This document shows positions 1 to 11,989 of a stretch of 64,000 bases of DNA, in pieces. Source of the DNA: Heliopora coerulea (Eukaryota; Cnidaria; Anthozoa; Scleralcyonacea; Helioporidae); assembly GCA_030142905.1 (NCBI GenBank), contig JASJOG010000074.1, positions 268,001-332,000 on the forward strand, in the 5' to 3' direction. The translations under genes and the position numbers were made by a program. The first letter of the stretch is position 1. Each line of letters starts with the position of its first letter. The notes beneath the pieces were generated by a model. It had not been told where the DNA came from and ran no database searches. It was given only the letters and a program-made list of their open reading frames with translations.

Positions 1-1073
1 GTGGAGTTTCATTGCCTAATATAGAATGGACACTAATTTTATAAATTACTTCTAAAACATTTGTGTGTGTGTGTGTGTTGAACCAGATTCACATTGACAT
101 AGTCATGCAGGTGCTGGCATCAGTTACAGTAAAAATTAGCAATACTGGACTAATATTTTATTAATTCTGTATCATGTTTACAATCACTGATTAAACATTA
201 ATTTTGTTTTCAATTTTCCTTATGAATTACAAGTGAGTTTTTGAAGTACTATTTACCATAATTATAGGCAGTTGGGTTGTGTTTCAGTGTACAGCTGAGA
301 AAAAATTTTATAATGTCTACAGAGTAAAAGTTGACTAATGTGTCAACTCAAATGGGATTTGACATTAAATTTTCAGTTTAGGCAATCCTGTTTTGCCAGT
401 TGAGCTACACAGTCATCTGTCGACAGAGATTGAGCTTAATAATATTCTTATAAGTATGCAAGAAATGCTTGATACAACTTAACACTAAATATTTGAAACT
501 TGCAGTGTTTCAATCCCCTTTCAGGATCATCCTCAGGGTCACACAAACTGAAAATATGACTAATCTAAACTGCAAAAGTCAATCAAAAAAATGAGTAAAG
601 TGGGATTTCAGCTCACATCTTCAGGTGGCTGGATGCTGGTCTATCTGTTGACTAGGAAGAGTGCTTCAATTCTAACTCATTTGAAATGTTAATGTAAGTA
701 ACCGAGAGAATTTTGTGTGCACTTAAAATGGATAAAAATGAATTAAAACAGTGTTTAGAATCACCTCAGCAGCTCAGCTGACAGAAACCCTGTAACCCAA
801 TAGTACTCAACACATCAGTTGAGTTTTGTAATGTAGAATAAATAAGTCTAGGAATGTTTTCTGTATGTTACCCTTACGATGATTTTGAAATCAGTGGACG
901 TAAATGCTTGGGTTTATCAATTGCATTGAAGATACAAATTCATCCAGCTTAAAAGTCAATCAGAAAGGTGTTGTTTTCACATTAAAAATTAACTCATCTG
1001 GGGTTTTCCCTACAAATTATCAATAAAAATTGCAACACCACAACGTTACCATGAAATGGCCATTGATACGTAC
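1..1073. other. Presumed 3'-proximal intron of ACTR8
   Basis: No coding exon could be supported here on either strand. The last ACTR8 exon seen ends in phase 1 at 1074 with a GTACGT donor, so this stretch should be intron running off the left edge. It holds a (TG)n microsatellite at about 61-79 and, on the minus strand at 503-537, a CTGAGGATGA...TTGAAAC hairpin-like motif that recurs elsewhere in the window. The rest is AT-rich with nothing recognisable. Confidence 0.6.
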
Positions 1074-4000
1074 AGCAACAATTAATGCTGTGGATGATAG
1101 CATTGTCTAGTCCCAGCCCTTTCTCTGGATTAATCAGCTCAGTGCTTTTCTTTGTCATCTGGGGCCCTATTGTCTTTGTAATCTCTTCAGTTTCCATTGA
1201 CTGATCACCTTTGCCTGCCTTTGGTTCTCTAGCACCAGACTGGTGAAAAGAAAAACAAAACACTATGTAGCCACTCTGATTTGAAATTCAGGAATCTTCA
1301 AATGAATAGCATTTACTAAACATTCAAAATTTGTCTTTTCTGTTTCCTAAATTTAGAAAAACTTCAGTGAAATTCAGAAAGAGGATGCATATGACATTAT
1401 AACTGACAATGTGCATGGTACAATTCATTGATGATACCTGTTTTTGATCTTTTTTTTAACCAAACTCAGTTGTTCAGAGTGTGGTTAATTAATTTTTTTC
1501 AGGTGGTTGATATTAACCACATCTTTGCCAATATGTTATATGATATTATATTTGCTTTACCTCAAGAAGTTGTTTGTCATCTAAAAGATCTTCAGGATCA
1601 TCATATTGTGGGTTGGGAGTTATAACAAGGATTTCACCAACAATTCCAAACAACTGAGGATAAAACAAGGCCTGAAAAATAGCAATAAGACAAATTAACA
1701 ATACGGTTCCAATCTGGCAGGCTAATCAAATGCAACATTAACTTGCATGGACCAGTTCAGTGATCCACTCCCAGTTGGCTCTATTTAGTATTAGTCAGCT
1801 GCACTGCAGCTGGGCATCCAGTTTAGGATAGCAAATCTTGCCAGTTTAATCACACTCCACCAAAATTTACAAGAGCTTACACTTGAATTATGGGTATAAT
1901 AAAGAGGAATCATTGCTTATGTTTGCTTAAATTGATTCTGCATTATTGACTGAAAAAAGTTTTTGTTCTGCTATTATTGAAACATATCACTGTGATCTTG
2001 TGAGTGTTCACAAGTGCAAATTCACTACAGGACAATCATGTTAAGAATACCAGAAATTGTGTACTAGACATTTCTAATTTTTTAAGTTTTCAGGAGAGCA
2101 GAAAGTTTCCCTTGCTTCCTATAGTTGGCCAAAACTCTGGCAAAAATTAAAATAACTAGAAAAACAACAGCCAGCCCTAGGATTGTGTTTTCAATTTCTG
2201 TGAGGAAAACACTTTTGTGTTTATTTTGGAAGTGCTGTATGTATCTCTCACCAGTTTCTTCTCCACCTGTGATTAGATCTCCAATTGCTGACTTATTAAA
2301 AGTACAAATTACCATTGGTGCCTGCATTGCCTCATCTCCAAGTTTTAATTCATATAAACGGGGCTTTTCTCCTTGGCGATGTACTTGAAATTCATGAACT
2401 TGACCACTTGGGATATCCTTGAAAAAAGCCAAACCAACTGAGCCAACTCTGTATATTCAACCTACTAAGTTCCTTGGTAAAGTACTTCTGACTAACAACT
2501 GACCTGATTTAAATGGCAAAAGGTTTCCTTCAGTTCTTGCAATAAATAAACATCCAGTTTATCATTGTATGGATCACAATCTTTGTATGGAAAGTTTGCC
2601 TGTAAAAATTTAAGAAATTTTTAACTTCCTAAGTGGTAGATTACTGCAGTTTTGACATAATACATATCTCATGACTGTTATTAAAAATTCCTGGTAGAAA
2701 TCTTAAAAAGATTCCTGAAGGTTTGTGGTAAGGTCCTTCAAGACCCTGGCCAGCATCCTGATGGGATCCAAATGACATCTTGATCCTAGTCAGGATACTT
2801 ACTAGTTCCTGATTATTTATAGCATCCCAACACATTCCTGTTCAATGCTTTGGACCATATCTGACAAACACCAATGATTTTTAGAAATAATTTCCCCCTG
2901 GTAAGCCACTTTCCTCCTGTAGTTACATCAGATCAATTATTACATGTAATCTAAGTAGACATCTAGGGAGAACAGTTTTGTTATAGCTGACAGGATATTA
3001 GGATTATCCAGTTAATATATCTATATGGTACTTATGAGTACTGAAGATCCAGCCTGGTGTTGCAAGAATTACGTGGGGCAAACTGTAGGTTAGTTAACAC
3101 ATACCCTTTTTAGCAGCCAATAAAAACATCTTGTGATGTCATTTCCACCAAACTCAAGAATTAGCCTACATATTTCATACAAAGAGCCATAAGAACAAGA
3201 TGCTTCCACTGTCATGGCATTCTTCAGTTAAAATTGGACCAATTAAGATGCAGAGAATGCAATTTGAAATGGTTTATTGTTAAAATTATTAATACCTCGA
3301 TGAAGAAATTGCTAACCCATCTTCCACACAACAAATACTGATTTTTTCATGACCAACATCTACAACACAACCACTGCTTGTACCACAGCCAAATGTTGCG
3401 CTGATGGATTCCTGTTCAATGTAAGCACATCACACACATACCAGTAATTGGATGATGCATGGTAAAGGTTATAGAAACATATATTTTTATACTACATCAA
3501 TGAACACTGCATAGACTTTCTTGTATACTTTTAATGGTGAGGAGAATCAATAGTTAATGTAATATTATGGGATGAAATCTCTGCTTTAAGCCTTTGTTCA
3601 AAAAATGTTCTTGGTGCTCACTGTTTTCAAATTTCAAACATAAAACAGGAACTAAAGTACACAATTACCTTTCAAAAATAAAACTGGAACTAAAATACTG
3701 TTACAGGTGAATGTTTATGATAATTATAACAGTTCTGATTTGTCATACCAGTTGAATTATTGCTGATGAGAATCCCAACCTACACAATAAGATATTTAGC
3801 ATCTCTTTGATGTGTTGTTTATTAAATACATCAGGAACCACAAGTACAGCTCTATGAAACTAAAACAGAAAGCAAACAATATCAGAGTAAATAATCAAAC
3901 TGAATCGCTAAAGAGAAATTCTTGGAGTCATCTGTTCAAATGATACCAAGCTTTGATAAGTGAACATTCTAGTACCTAGTTCTGAGGATTTTGTGAAAGA

Positions 4001-6386
4001 AAGTTGGGATTTTGTCCCTAAGTCCTTGAACAGTTTTTGAATGCTTTTGTCCAGTTAAGCTTGGCAACTTAAACCAGTACATGCAATTAGTTTTAAATGC
4101 CTTTTCAACTACAATAGTAGCCAAACTGCTGTACCCAGTTTGTAATACCTGCAAACTTCTTATGGGAATATCAAGACATGTTTGAATTGCATATGCCCAT
4201 ATGGCCTCCAAATCAGCACAGACAGATGTCAGAGATCCACCTGGACCAGAATGCAAGTTTAAACAACCTCTTTTCATTGGCCAATGTGTTGAATATGGTT
4301 CATTATCGTTAATTTGCAATGCCTTAAAGAAACAGGATAAAAAAACAATCAAACATTATTGTTCATTGGGAAACTGTACTTATTACATAATAATGCATTA
4401 TTATAATATTATATAATAACCACTTTGGTCATTGATGTCACCCAACATGTGACTACCAAGGTGGCCTGGGTAGTCCAGCTCACCCAAAAAACCCCAGGGC
4501 CAACCCAGATTACAGAGTAATCATCCACTACATGTATTTCCAAATTAAACACCTCCCCAATTGTAGGTTTATAGTGACATTTAAGTGTTGATAATACACT
4601 CCTTCAAATCTATACCTAGTGTTGGCCCCAAAAAATTTGAGGGCCCCATAAAGGTCTATCACTACAAATACCTTAGTTATGCCCCTGGCATGTACTAATT
4701 GAAGTTTTTACAATTAAAGTTATACTTTTATTATGATAGTATATTACCGGTATTCCACAATATTATATCTTTAATAAATTGCTTCATTTGTTTCACATAC
4801 AATTGCTGCTTTTCCCAGACAGCTCCCTCCCTTTGCTTCTTGAACTGTTTTCAACAATATTCACCTGTTCTCCTACAACAAATGATGGACAGGCACTGAC
4901 ATCAGTCCACTGATTATGAGAAGTTTCATCCAATTCAGTGGGGATTGCTTCAGCATTAAATGTTGATACCTTTATGGAGAACATAGGAAATCAAATTATC
5001 AAACATAAGCTGGCAAAAATTCTTGTTAGGCCCTCAACTTTAACATTATTTTATCTGACTGTGCCCAGCAGCTGATTCTTAGAAGTATTAATAGGTTGTC
5101 AATTTTGTATGCAATCTACCTTGCTTAGCAAATAGTTACTGAGGAATTTAACAATAAGAAATAGGCATCTCTTGTCATTAATTGCTTGTTACCTCCTACA
5201 GGCACTTCCATTATTTCCCTCTAGTTCCAGTCCTATCACTCTATCAAATATTAATTTGCTTTCCCAAATTGGCAACTTTTCAACCTTGGTAAAAGTGAGC
5301 TTGGGGCATTGGTTCATAAACAATATACAAGTAAAATTTTGTCAGGGAAAAATCATGTTTTGGTTTATGTCTTATTCCCTTAAAGGAAAAGTGGGTTCTG
5401 AAATTAATGTTATAGTCTTTTTTTGTGACTTATAGATTTAGAGTGAAGACCTACTTGTTCATGCAACAATTGTTGCTTTTTAGTCTTTTTTGCCCATATA
5501 CCTTGTTCAACAATACTTAAGGCCAATTCTCTTTGTGTTTCACTTTCCATGTGCTAATAGGAAAAGTCAATACAAAAACAATTATAAAAATGAAATATAA
5601 TCATTATTGAAACTGATAAACTTGCTGAACATCTTGAAAAGTCATCTCTGGCTTTTTAGTTCATTAGAGGTTGCACATGATTTACTATAACCATGATAAA
5701 TATATCTTTTTTATTTCATTGAAAATATTATACTTACATCAAGGCCAGGTCTGATGAGCAAACTGTCTCGTATAGCATTGACTGTGCAAGATGGAGGCCG
5801 TCGCCAGGCAATCACATGGGGCATGCTCTGTGGACAGTGATCAGTAGCACGACCTAACCATAATGTGGTTGAACCAGGATGAAGTACCACTATAGTGGTA
5901 GCATTCACTGGTTGGTAGGACTAAGAAAAATACAAAGTGATTAATCATGGCACGTTTGTTGTTTTACAACATTATATTATCAAGATTTACAACACTTTAT
6001 TATCCAGAGTATTTATGGCATAACATTCTGCAACATACCATAATATGACTTGGTACAACATACAGTGAAGTCATTCAGAATAAGATGATAAACCTGAATT
6101 TCAATGTGACAGTTGACTAGAGCTAAGACAACTATCAACTCCTGCTTTTGAAATTAAATCATTTATACATTCTAGTAGCTATATATCTATACTAGCTGCT
6201 TTATCAAATTTATGAATGGAAACTATGAATAGAGTAAAAACTAATTTTGAGTTTTAAAATTGGTCTTTAGGGCATTACAAGACAGTTATATTAACGTGAC
6301 AATTCAGCAAGCCAGTTTTGGATTTCTTCCAATACCTCAGTTGTTTCATTCGGTTCAAGTATTTCTGCTTTAACACCACGAGGCAT
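1074..6386 (-). CDS. ACTR8: Actin-related protein 8 (INO80 complex subunit), 3' end missing
   Basis: ARP8 is a nuclear actin-fold subunit of the INO80 chromatin remodeller that helps bind nucleosomes. Thirteen minus-strand exons are seen: 6296-6386, 6094-6122, 5738-5920, 5455-5553, 4865-4969, 4149-4322, 3749-3859, 3296-3411, 3105-3165, 2504-2599, 2313-2417, 1561-1671 and 1074-1239. All join in phase, giving about 482 residues; the human protein is about 624. Diagnostic peptides are HPGSTTLWLGRATD and MPHVIAWR (nucleotide-fold start), HWPMKRGCLNLHSGPGGSL, FGGNDITRCFYWL, LKETFCHLNQ, FYPQLFGIVG and GLGLDNAIIHSI. The actin C-terminus, with its phosphate loop, lies left of the window. The first two exons are least certain: exon 2 is only 29 nt and exon 1 has a weak GTTAAT donor, although their phases fit exactly. 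The linker before GLGLDNAI is shorter than I recall for vertebrates. Confidence 0.9.
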
Positions 6387-6748
6387 GGTGTACTACACTA
6401 TGTGGTTAAAATCCACTAAGCTTTCGTGAAGTAAAATTAATTCATTTCTAATTTCTACAATGCATTGTTTTCCACCATTTTGACTTTGCTCGTACCAGAC
6501 CTCCATGTGACAAAAGGATGTAATTTGGCCAATTTAATAAAAGTTCTCAAACAAAGCTTAATTCCTGTTTTTCCACTTATACTTTTTCAATTAAAGAAAT
6601 TACAGAACAGCCAATGGTATATGATTTTCATTATGATTCATGTCAAACATAGTGATGCCGACAGACGATAACGAAGCTAAGCGGACGTATCCGACGAGGG
6701 AGCGAGAAGACTGACGAAGCACACCAACCATTTTATTCATCTTTTCGA
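6387..6748. promoter_or_regulatory. Bidirectional promoter region ACTR8/MED7
   Basis: This 362-bp gap separates the putative ACTR8 start (minus) from the MED7 start (plus), so both genes probably share a promoter. The MED7 side (about 6655-6745) is richer in GC and CpG than its surroundings, with cgacagacgataacgaagc-type sequence. No TATA box is convincing. An open frame on the plus strand at 6465-6671 has no family resemblance and is ignored. Confidence 0.5.
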
Positions 6749-9129
6749 ATGGCAGCTGAGGAACGTGTTAGTCCGTTTCCTTTGCCTCCAGATTATTACA
6801 AACTTTATTCCGGAGAAAATATAAAATCAAGGAATGTTCCTGGACCACCACCACCGATAAGAGGGGAATACTCTGTATTCGGGGCGAATTTTGAGGTATT
6901 ATACGAAAATAGAACACAGTCTGCATATAAATAGCAACATTTACAAAAAGAATATCGGTTTCACTTTTTTGCTAGACAGAGGAGCCGATAATAAGGTCTT
7001 TGGAACAGCAAGGGATTGATCGGTTGTATCCAGCAAGGTTCGGTGAGTGTATTAACTGTTAAAGTTCTTTGACACTGAAGTATACAAATTGAATGTGTTG
7101 GTTGACGGTTTTGTTTTCTTGTAGACAGGCAAAATGAACTAAAGAAACTTAACCACTCTCTTCTAATAAACTTTCTGGAGTTACTTGATATTCTAATAAA
7201 AGAACCAGTCTCTCATAAGGTAATTTAGCCACATTTTGGGTCATAGTTGGTTCAATTGCATGAAGTGATTGAAACATGTAGCAAACTTCCATCCAGACAC
7301 TTACCACAGATGATAATTATGTCCCTATAAAGCTAGATAAGGATGCCCGATTATTAGCAAAATCCTTTTTGATATTTTCACAGAGAGAAAAGAAACTTGA
7401 TGATATAACAGTACTTTTTATCAACATGCATCATTTGATCAATGAATTGAGACCTCACCAGGTGAGACTGATGAAAGTTCACATGTATTTTCCTTGACCT
7501 GTTCACTCCCAAGGTGGTCTGTATGAATTTTACTTCAGGGAGATGTGTGGAACTAAAGAGTTAAAGTACAGACTGCAAAGAAAGTTTTTTTTGGTGCTGA
7601 AAGATCTATAAACTTCTTATATATTATCTTTTCTGCAAACAGGACTTGACATGGACAATTCTCTTTTCAACATTGGTATCTGAAACAAAACCAAGTCATG
7701 CAATCATAACAGTGCTTTGGATATAATATATATTAAAGAAGGGTCTGAAATGGAGGGTTACTTCGAATTACTAATAGTTACCCCCAAATTTTTGGGGCCA
7801 CAATCAACAGTTGATTGATTCTTCCTTGCCCCACCCACTTGGCTAAGGATTTAAACCCATTCATCTCAACCATCGTGGTTAATGGCAGTACTTCAACATG
7901 ACATGGTAAAAGTCCAGGTTAAGGGTTGTGTACGAACCTATGGAGGAATCTGGTAATGATGATTTTATTGCAGTTTGCCCTTTTAAAAACAAAAGTTAGG
8001 TATAAAATCTAGTTATCAGTTGAATAACAACTCACATGAAATTTCCTCATTGGCACAAAATTGTCATCACCACTGATGACTGGATAACCATCCACTTTTG
8101 ACTGGATAACCATCCACTTTTGACTCTTCCATAAGTCCATTTGTACTTCTACAAAAAGTGGTGTGAAGATCCCAAATAAATCAACATATTTATTTTAATT
8201 ATTTCTAATTGTTCATCATGAATTTATGTAACTCAGGCAAGAGAAACTTTACGTGTTATGATGGAAAGACAAAAACAGCAACGTCTAGAAACTGCCGATA
8301 AATTGGACAAGTGAGTAATGTCTGCTATCATATATGTAGAACCCAGAGCTCTGGATTATTTATTTTGAATCAAGAAGAGATCTAATGTTCTACCTTTTGA
8401 CTGCATTATTTTATTTTTTTGCAGACTTGTGGACAAAGTTCTTTCACTTATTCAGTCATGCTCAATTTCCATGGTTCCTGACTGTGTCAACATGGATTGT
8501 AGTAATGCAAAAAATGTGAGTCACCCTCTTATAAGTGTTAAATACTCTATATAACTTGATCTCCTAACTGATATGAGTGAATCCTAAATACCTATTAAGT
8601 ATTAACCCATTCAGGGGCAAGGACACACTTAATAATTTTACTCTGGCTAATACCAGATGATTTTTCTTGTCAAGAGAATGAGCCATGACCCTTAATGAGT
8701 TAATTGCTCCATTTATTAAGCAATGTTCATGGAACCATGTGCCTGTCAGTGTCTGCTTCACTCAAGTCAACCACTATTTTGGTGGATTACCAATCATTGC
8801 ATATGGACGAATGTTATATAATTGTAATTCTTCACCCTGGGTTATCCAGTTAAATTATAATTGCCCTCTTTCTACTAAAGGTTCTTGTGACTGAGTTGTA
8901 TTCATTGGGATGAGCAGTCACATTGTGATCATCAAAGTTGCTGCAGAATTTTGTCAGAAAATTGATATGTACCAAGTGCATTCTTTAGTTTTTCATTTAA
9001 TTTTGTTTGCTTTTTTCCTCATTGTTTTAAAAAAAGGATTGTACTAATAGTGGTGTCCAAAAATCAACTGGTTGGTCTGAAGAGAGTGATCTGAGAACAT
9101 TATGTGATATGGTTGAAGATGTTACATGA
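6749..9129 (+). CDS. MED7: Mediator complex subunit 7
   Basis: MED7 is a middle-module subunit of Mediator that pairs with MED21 and links transcription factors to RNA polymerase II. Seven exons: 6749-6895, 6976-7042, 7125-7219, 7384-7461, 8237-8310, 8425-8515 and 9037-9129. They join in phase to a 214-residue protein; human MED7 is 233. Family signatures are [16 protein letters not shown] and [13 protein letters not shown] at the N-terminus, [15 protein letters not shown], then [17 protein letters not shown] and the near-invariant [20 protein letters not shown]. The C-terminal third is a helical coiled coil followed by a diverged acidic tail ending at TGA 9127-9129. Start chosen as the first ATG preceding the conserved proline-rich segment. 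Intron 4 (7462-8236) carries a tandem 23-bp duplication at about 8080-8125. Confidence 0.95.
8603..8704. repeat. Dispersed repeat family C, copy 1
   Basis: AT-rich block of about 100 bp starting TTAACCCATTCAGG and containing TTACTCTGGCTAATACCAGA, TTTTCTTGTCAAG and an ending GAGTTAATT. Related blocks occur near 13793, 13877 and 16549, all with a CTGGCTAATGCCAG-type short palindrome. It lies between MED7 exons 6 and 7. I recall similar sequence from coral genomes but have not searched. Confidence 0.5.
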
Positions 9130-9872
9130 AACATACAACCTGCCAACATCTGTATGTAAATAATTTGTAAATACACCTTGATACTCTGTATTTACTTGTA
9201 CAAAGTAAAAAAAAAAAACCAAGACATTTTAACCTGTGGACACCTGAATTCAGGTTCTCCTCACAGCTACATTGCACCATGTTATTTCAAGATTAGATAT
9301 CAGTAGGATAAGTAGACATACTTAAAGTAATGGGTTGTTGTTTTGCTAATCACCAACACAACACATGCTCTTCACCATGGCTAGTCTTAGCTCTTCTAGG
9401 CTTCAACTTCCAACTTTCCAAACTATTTTTTCACTGATCAAAATTGTAATCCCCCAACTTCGAACATGCAATGCAATCTCATCTTAGTGACGCATGAGAG
9501 TTACTTATGGTGTGAATAAAATGATTGTTTATTTTCCAGCATTTATTTATCTCCCCATCTCCCTATGGGGATGTTGTGCACGAGTGTTGCACACCCAAGA
9601 GTTAGTACTGTTACAGACCATGTGAGGGTGTTCCTCAACCAAAATTCTGAGAATACGTTTCTGATCCCCAGACGTGGGTCAAACCATGTTGAACCATGTT
9701 GAGTTCAAAACTAAATCCAAGGTTCCACAGCCACACATTTAAATTATTAAAGGACAATGGCTCTGATCTTAATTTTAACATTTTTATTAAAAATAAAATA
9801 TGCTACTTCCTTAAATTGCATGCACTTTTGAGTGAGTAGTCTTATCTCAGGAGCTTTTTTCCTTTATAATAT
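9130..9872. other. Intergenic, tail-to-tail MED7 / RING ligase
   Basis: Gap between converging genes holding both 3' UTRs. A minus-strand AATAAA at 9783-9788 lies 85 bp past the RING gene stop and is its likely polyadenylation signal. A short poly-A run is at about 9208-9219, and a 12-bp tandem duplication AACCATGTTG occurs near 9683-9700. No coding potential is seen. Confidence 0.5.
9783..9788 (-). promoter_or_regulatory. Candidate polyadenylation signal of the RING ligase gene
   Basis: AATAAA on the minus strand, 85 bp downstream of the stop codon at 9873. It is a consensus hexamer at a plausible distance, but AT-rich background makes chance occurrence possible. Confidence 0.4.
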
Positions 9873-11022
9873 TCATGATCTATCCTTTGCCTCAAATGGC
9901 GATCTACTACGATCTCTCACAGCTGCATAATCTTTGTGTCCACGATGGTTCCGTTTTGATCGTCGCATTGTCTTATTTTCTTGGTCCATCTTTTTCAATC
10001 CGTGACACAGTCTTTGATGGAGACAGGAACAGATGTTTTTGGTAAACTCTTGCAGCTCTTTCTCCACTTTTTTAACTTCAACTTCAATGTTTCTCTGACT
10101 AGAGTTTTTTAGAGTGCTTAACATTTGGTCAGTAAAAGGAACAAGCATCTGTGAATTGGAGTTTTTGTGTCCTTGTTCTACTAACTGCAATCTCTCTTCT
10201 AGCGAGTTGTATTTTTCCTTTATAAAGGTGATCTTGTCATCAAACCTTTTAAGGTTTTCTGTTGATGAAGCAGAGGAATAGAGTGAATGAAGGTGGGGTA
10301 GAGAGAAGGAAAGGAAAGTAGAGGAAAGGCATGTAAGGAAAGGAATATAAGGAGAGGAAAGGGGGGGAAGGGATGGGCTGCTCTGGATGGCAATAAGATT
10401 GGCAGGAGAGGAAGGTAGTGGGGAAGATGGGTGAGAGGGTATTGTCGAAAGAATGGAACTGCACAATAAAAGGAAAGACAAAGGCGAAATAGTAACAAAA
10501 CAAATTCCTACCGTCAAGTTGTCGTTTTAAAATACTGACACAGCCATGATTGTGAGCCTCTTCAAACACAACCAGACTGCCACATCCTATTGGACAAACA
10601 ACTTTTCTTTTTATGCAAGATCGTTCGTGTTTCTCAATGTTTTTCCTCATCACAAGCGCACTGCATTCATCATGGCAACACGGAATTGGCTGATAAGGAC
10701 AAACTTCGAGATGCTGCTTCATTTTTTCCATCGTAACAACTTCTTTACAGCCACGCGCAAAACAGTCGCAATGCATCTTTTGTTTCGCTAAAATGTTCTT
10801 GATGATAGGTAATGCAGGTCGTATGCTGTCATGTCCCACCTTCGTCCGGCAAGTTGGGCAATTATTTTCACGTGTAATACTGCGATTGACCCAATTATAA
10901 ATGCACGAAGAGCAGTAGATATGTCTGCAGGGTGTTTCCATTGGATTATCTAGTACTTCGTGGCATATTGAACATATGAGCTCTGGGTTTACGTCAACGA
11001 ACCTTTCCACGTCCATTCCCAT
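9873..11022 (-). CDS. RING + TRAF-type zinc finger E3 ubiquitin ligase, RNF41/RNF151-like
   Basis: Two exons, 10512-11022 and 9873-10258, join in phase to 298 residues. The N-terminus starts MGMDVERF, like RNF41 (NRDP1). A C3HC4 RING occupies residues 17-58 (Cys17, Cys20, Cys32, His34, Cys37, Cys40, Cys55, Cys58), so it should recruit an E2 and ubiquitylate substrates. Residues about 84-164 hold Cys/His-rich TRAF-type zinc fingers. The rest is a coiled coil (about 175-260) and a basic Arg/Ser-rich tail (RRSKRN, RDRSRSP). It lacks the RNF41 substrate-binding domain, so it is RNF151-like or a lineage-specific relative; the substrate is unknown. The open frame continues upstream to 11247, but that part is antisense to COX19 exon 1 and a TTATACAG acceptor sits just before the ATG, so 11022 was chosen as start. 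The 253-bp intron is pyrimidine-rich on the sense strand. Confidence 0.85.
10270..10450. repeat. Purine-rich low-complexity tract (plus strand) in RING gene intron
   Basis: Runs of GGAAAGGAAAG, AGAGGAAAGG and GGAGAGGAAG make the plus strand almost pure purine for about 180 bp. It fills most of the intron between 10259 and 10511. Open frames through it are artefacts of composition. Confidence 0.75.
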
Positions 11023-11203
11023 TCTTTTTTGTTGCTGTATAACGCAGAAACAGTACAAGAAATTACTAATTCGCTTCGTCCCCTGTGAGTACGTTGTCTG
11101 GAGATACTTTTTATGATTGATAACGTCATTTGATATGTATTGCGCGAAGGCGACTGGGGACGAAATAAATTTGGCAACAAAGGTATTTCTCTTCGGAATT
11201 CTG
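11023..11203. promoter_or_regulatory. 181-bp bidirectional promoter, RING ligase / COX19
   Basis: Only 181 bp lie between the RING ligase ATG (11022, minus) and the COX19 ATG (11204, plus). The gap must hold both 5' UTRs and the core promoters. A possible 3' splice site (TTATACAG, minus strand, about 11034-11041) suggests the RING gene may have a noncoding first exon here or further right. No TATA box is seen. Confidence 0.55.
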
Positions 11204-11989
11204 ATGAACCCAGGGAAGAAAGTATTCCAGACAAAGCCACCAGACAAGGGAAGCTTTCCACTTGATCATGACGGTATGAAGTTGGGATAAACCATGTTTT
11301 ATTAAAACTTCAATGTGCAAAGTATTGAGAATTTATTCTTTTATCATCATGAGGAAATAATGGTCATAAAATAATCATATAAATAATGATAATTATTATG
11401 ATGATGGCATAACAAAAATAATGATGATAATACAAGCAGTGGTAATAAAAGAAACCTTATCAACTACTAGTACTATATTTTAATGCTGAAAAGTTGCAAG
11501 AAGCATACTTTCTTTAAGATCTTTTACTTGATAGTTTTACTTAATTTATGATTTTGAGCTCCTTAAGCCATTTAGTCTTTTTAGGAATTTCCTGAAAAAT
11601 TTTAAGGTGTTCTTTCCATTATTCAACAATAACAATGATTGGCAAAATAAATTTAAATAAGGGCTTACCAAAAACCACCAATGAATTACTAGACATTGCA
11701 TAATAACTTTATACGCTGTATGTCTTATTTTCAAAGGAGAATGTAAAGAGTTCATGATGAAATACATGAAATGCCTTCAAGAAAATAATAACAGTAATTC
11801 AAAATGTCGAGGGGAATCAAAGAGATATTTAGAATGTCGAATGGACAGGTAAGGGCTTTTTTTTACAAAACTCAGTTTTAGTCAAAAGCATGAATTTATA
11901 TTAATGTTCATGTCTTATTGATTTTTAGGGAGCTTATGGCAAAGGAGGACTTTGAATTTTTAGGATACAAAAATGAACAAGAAAAATGA
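11204..11989 (+). CDS. COX19: Cytochrome c oxidase assembly protein COX19
   Basis: COX19 is a small twin-CX9C protein of the mitochondrial intermembrane space needed to deliver copper during cytochrome c oxidase assembly. Three exons, 11204-11273, 11737-11848 and 11929-11989, join in phase to 80 residues; human COX19 is 90. The N-terminus carries the family motif [11 protein letters not shown]. Both CX9C motifs are intact (Cys26-Cys36 and Cys47-Cys57), with GECKEF and [10 protein letters not shown] as family signatures, and the tail [13 protein letters not shown] matches the usual C-terminal helix. There is no cleavable presequence, as expected for Mia40-dependent import. Each exon is too short to stand out alone; it was found by reading the splice sites. 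The start matches the position of Met5 of the human protein (MNFG). Confidence 0.93.

Noticed and set aside
2641..2835. 64-codon minus-strand frame as an ACTR8 exon
   Set aside because: It does not match the family, and flanking exons at 3105-3165 and 2504-2599 join directly in phase.
10249..11247. Long minus-strand open frame extending the RING protein by 75 residues
   Set aside because: The extra part is antisense to COX19 exon 1 and its promoter, has no similarity, and a splice acceptor lies just before Met at 11022.
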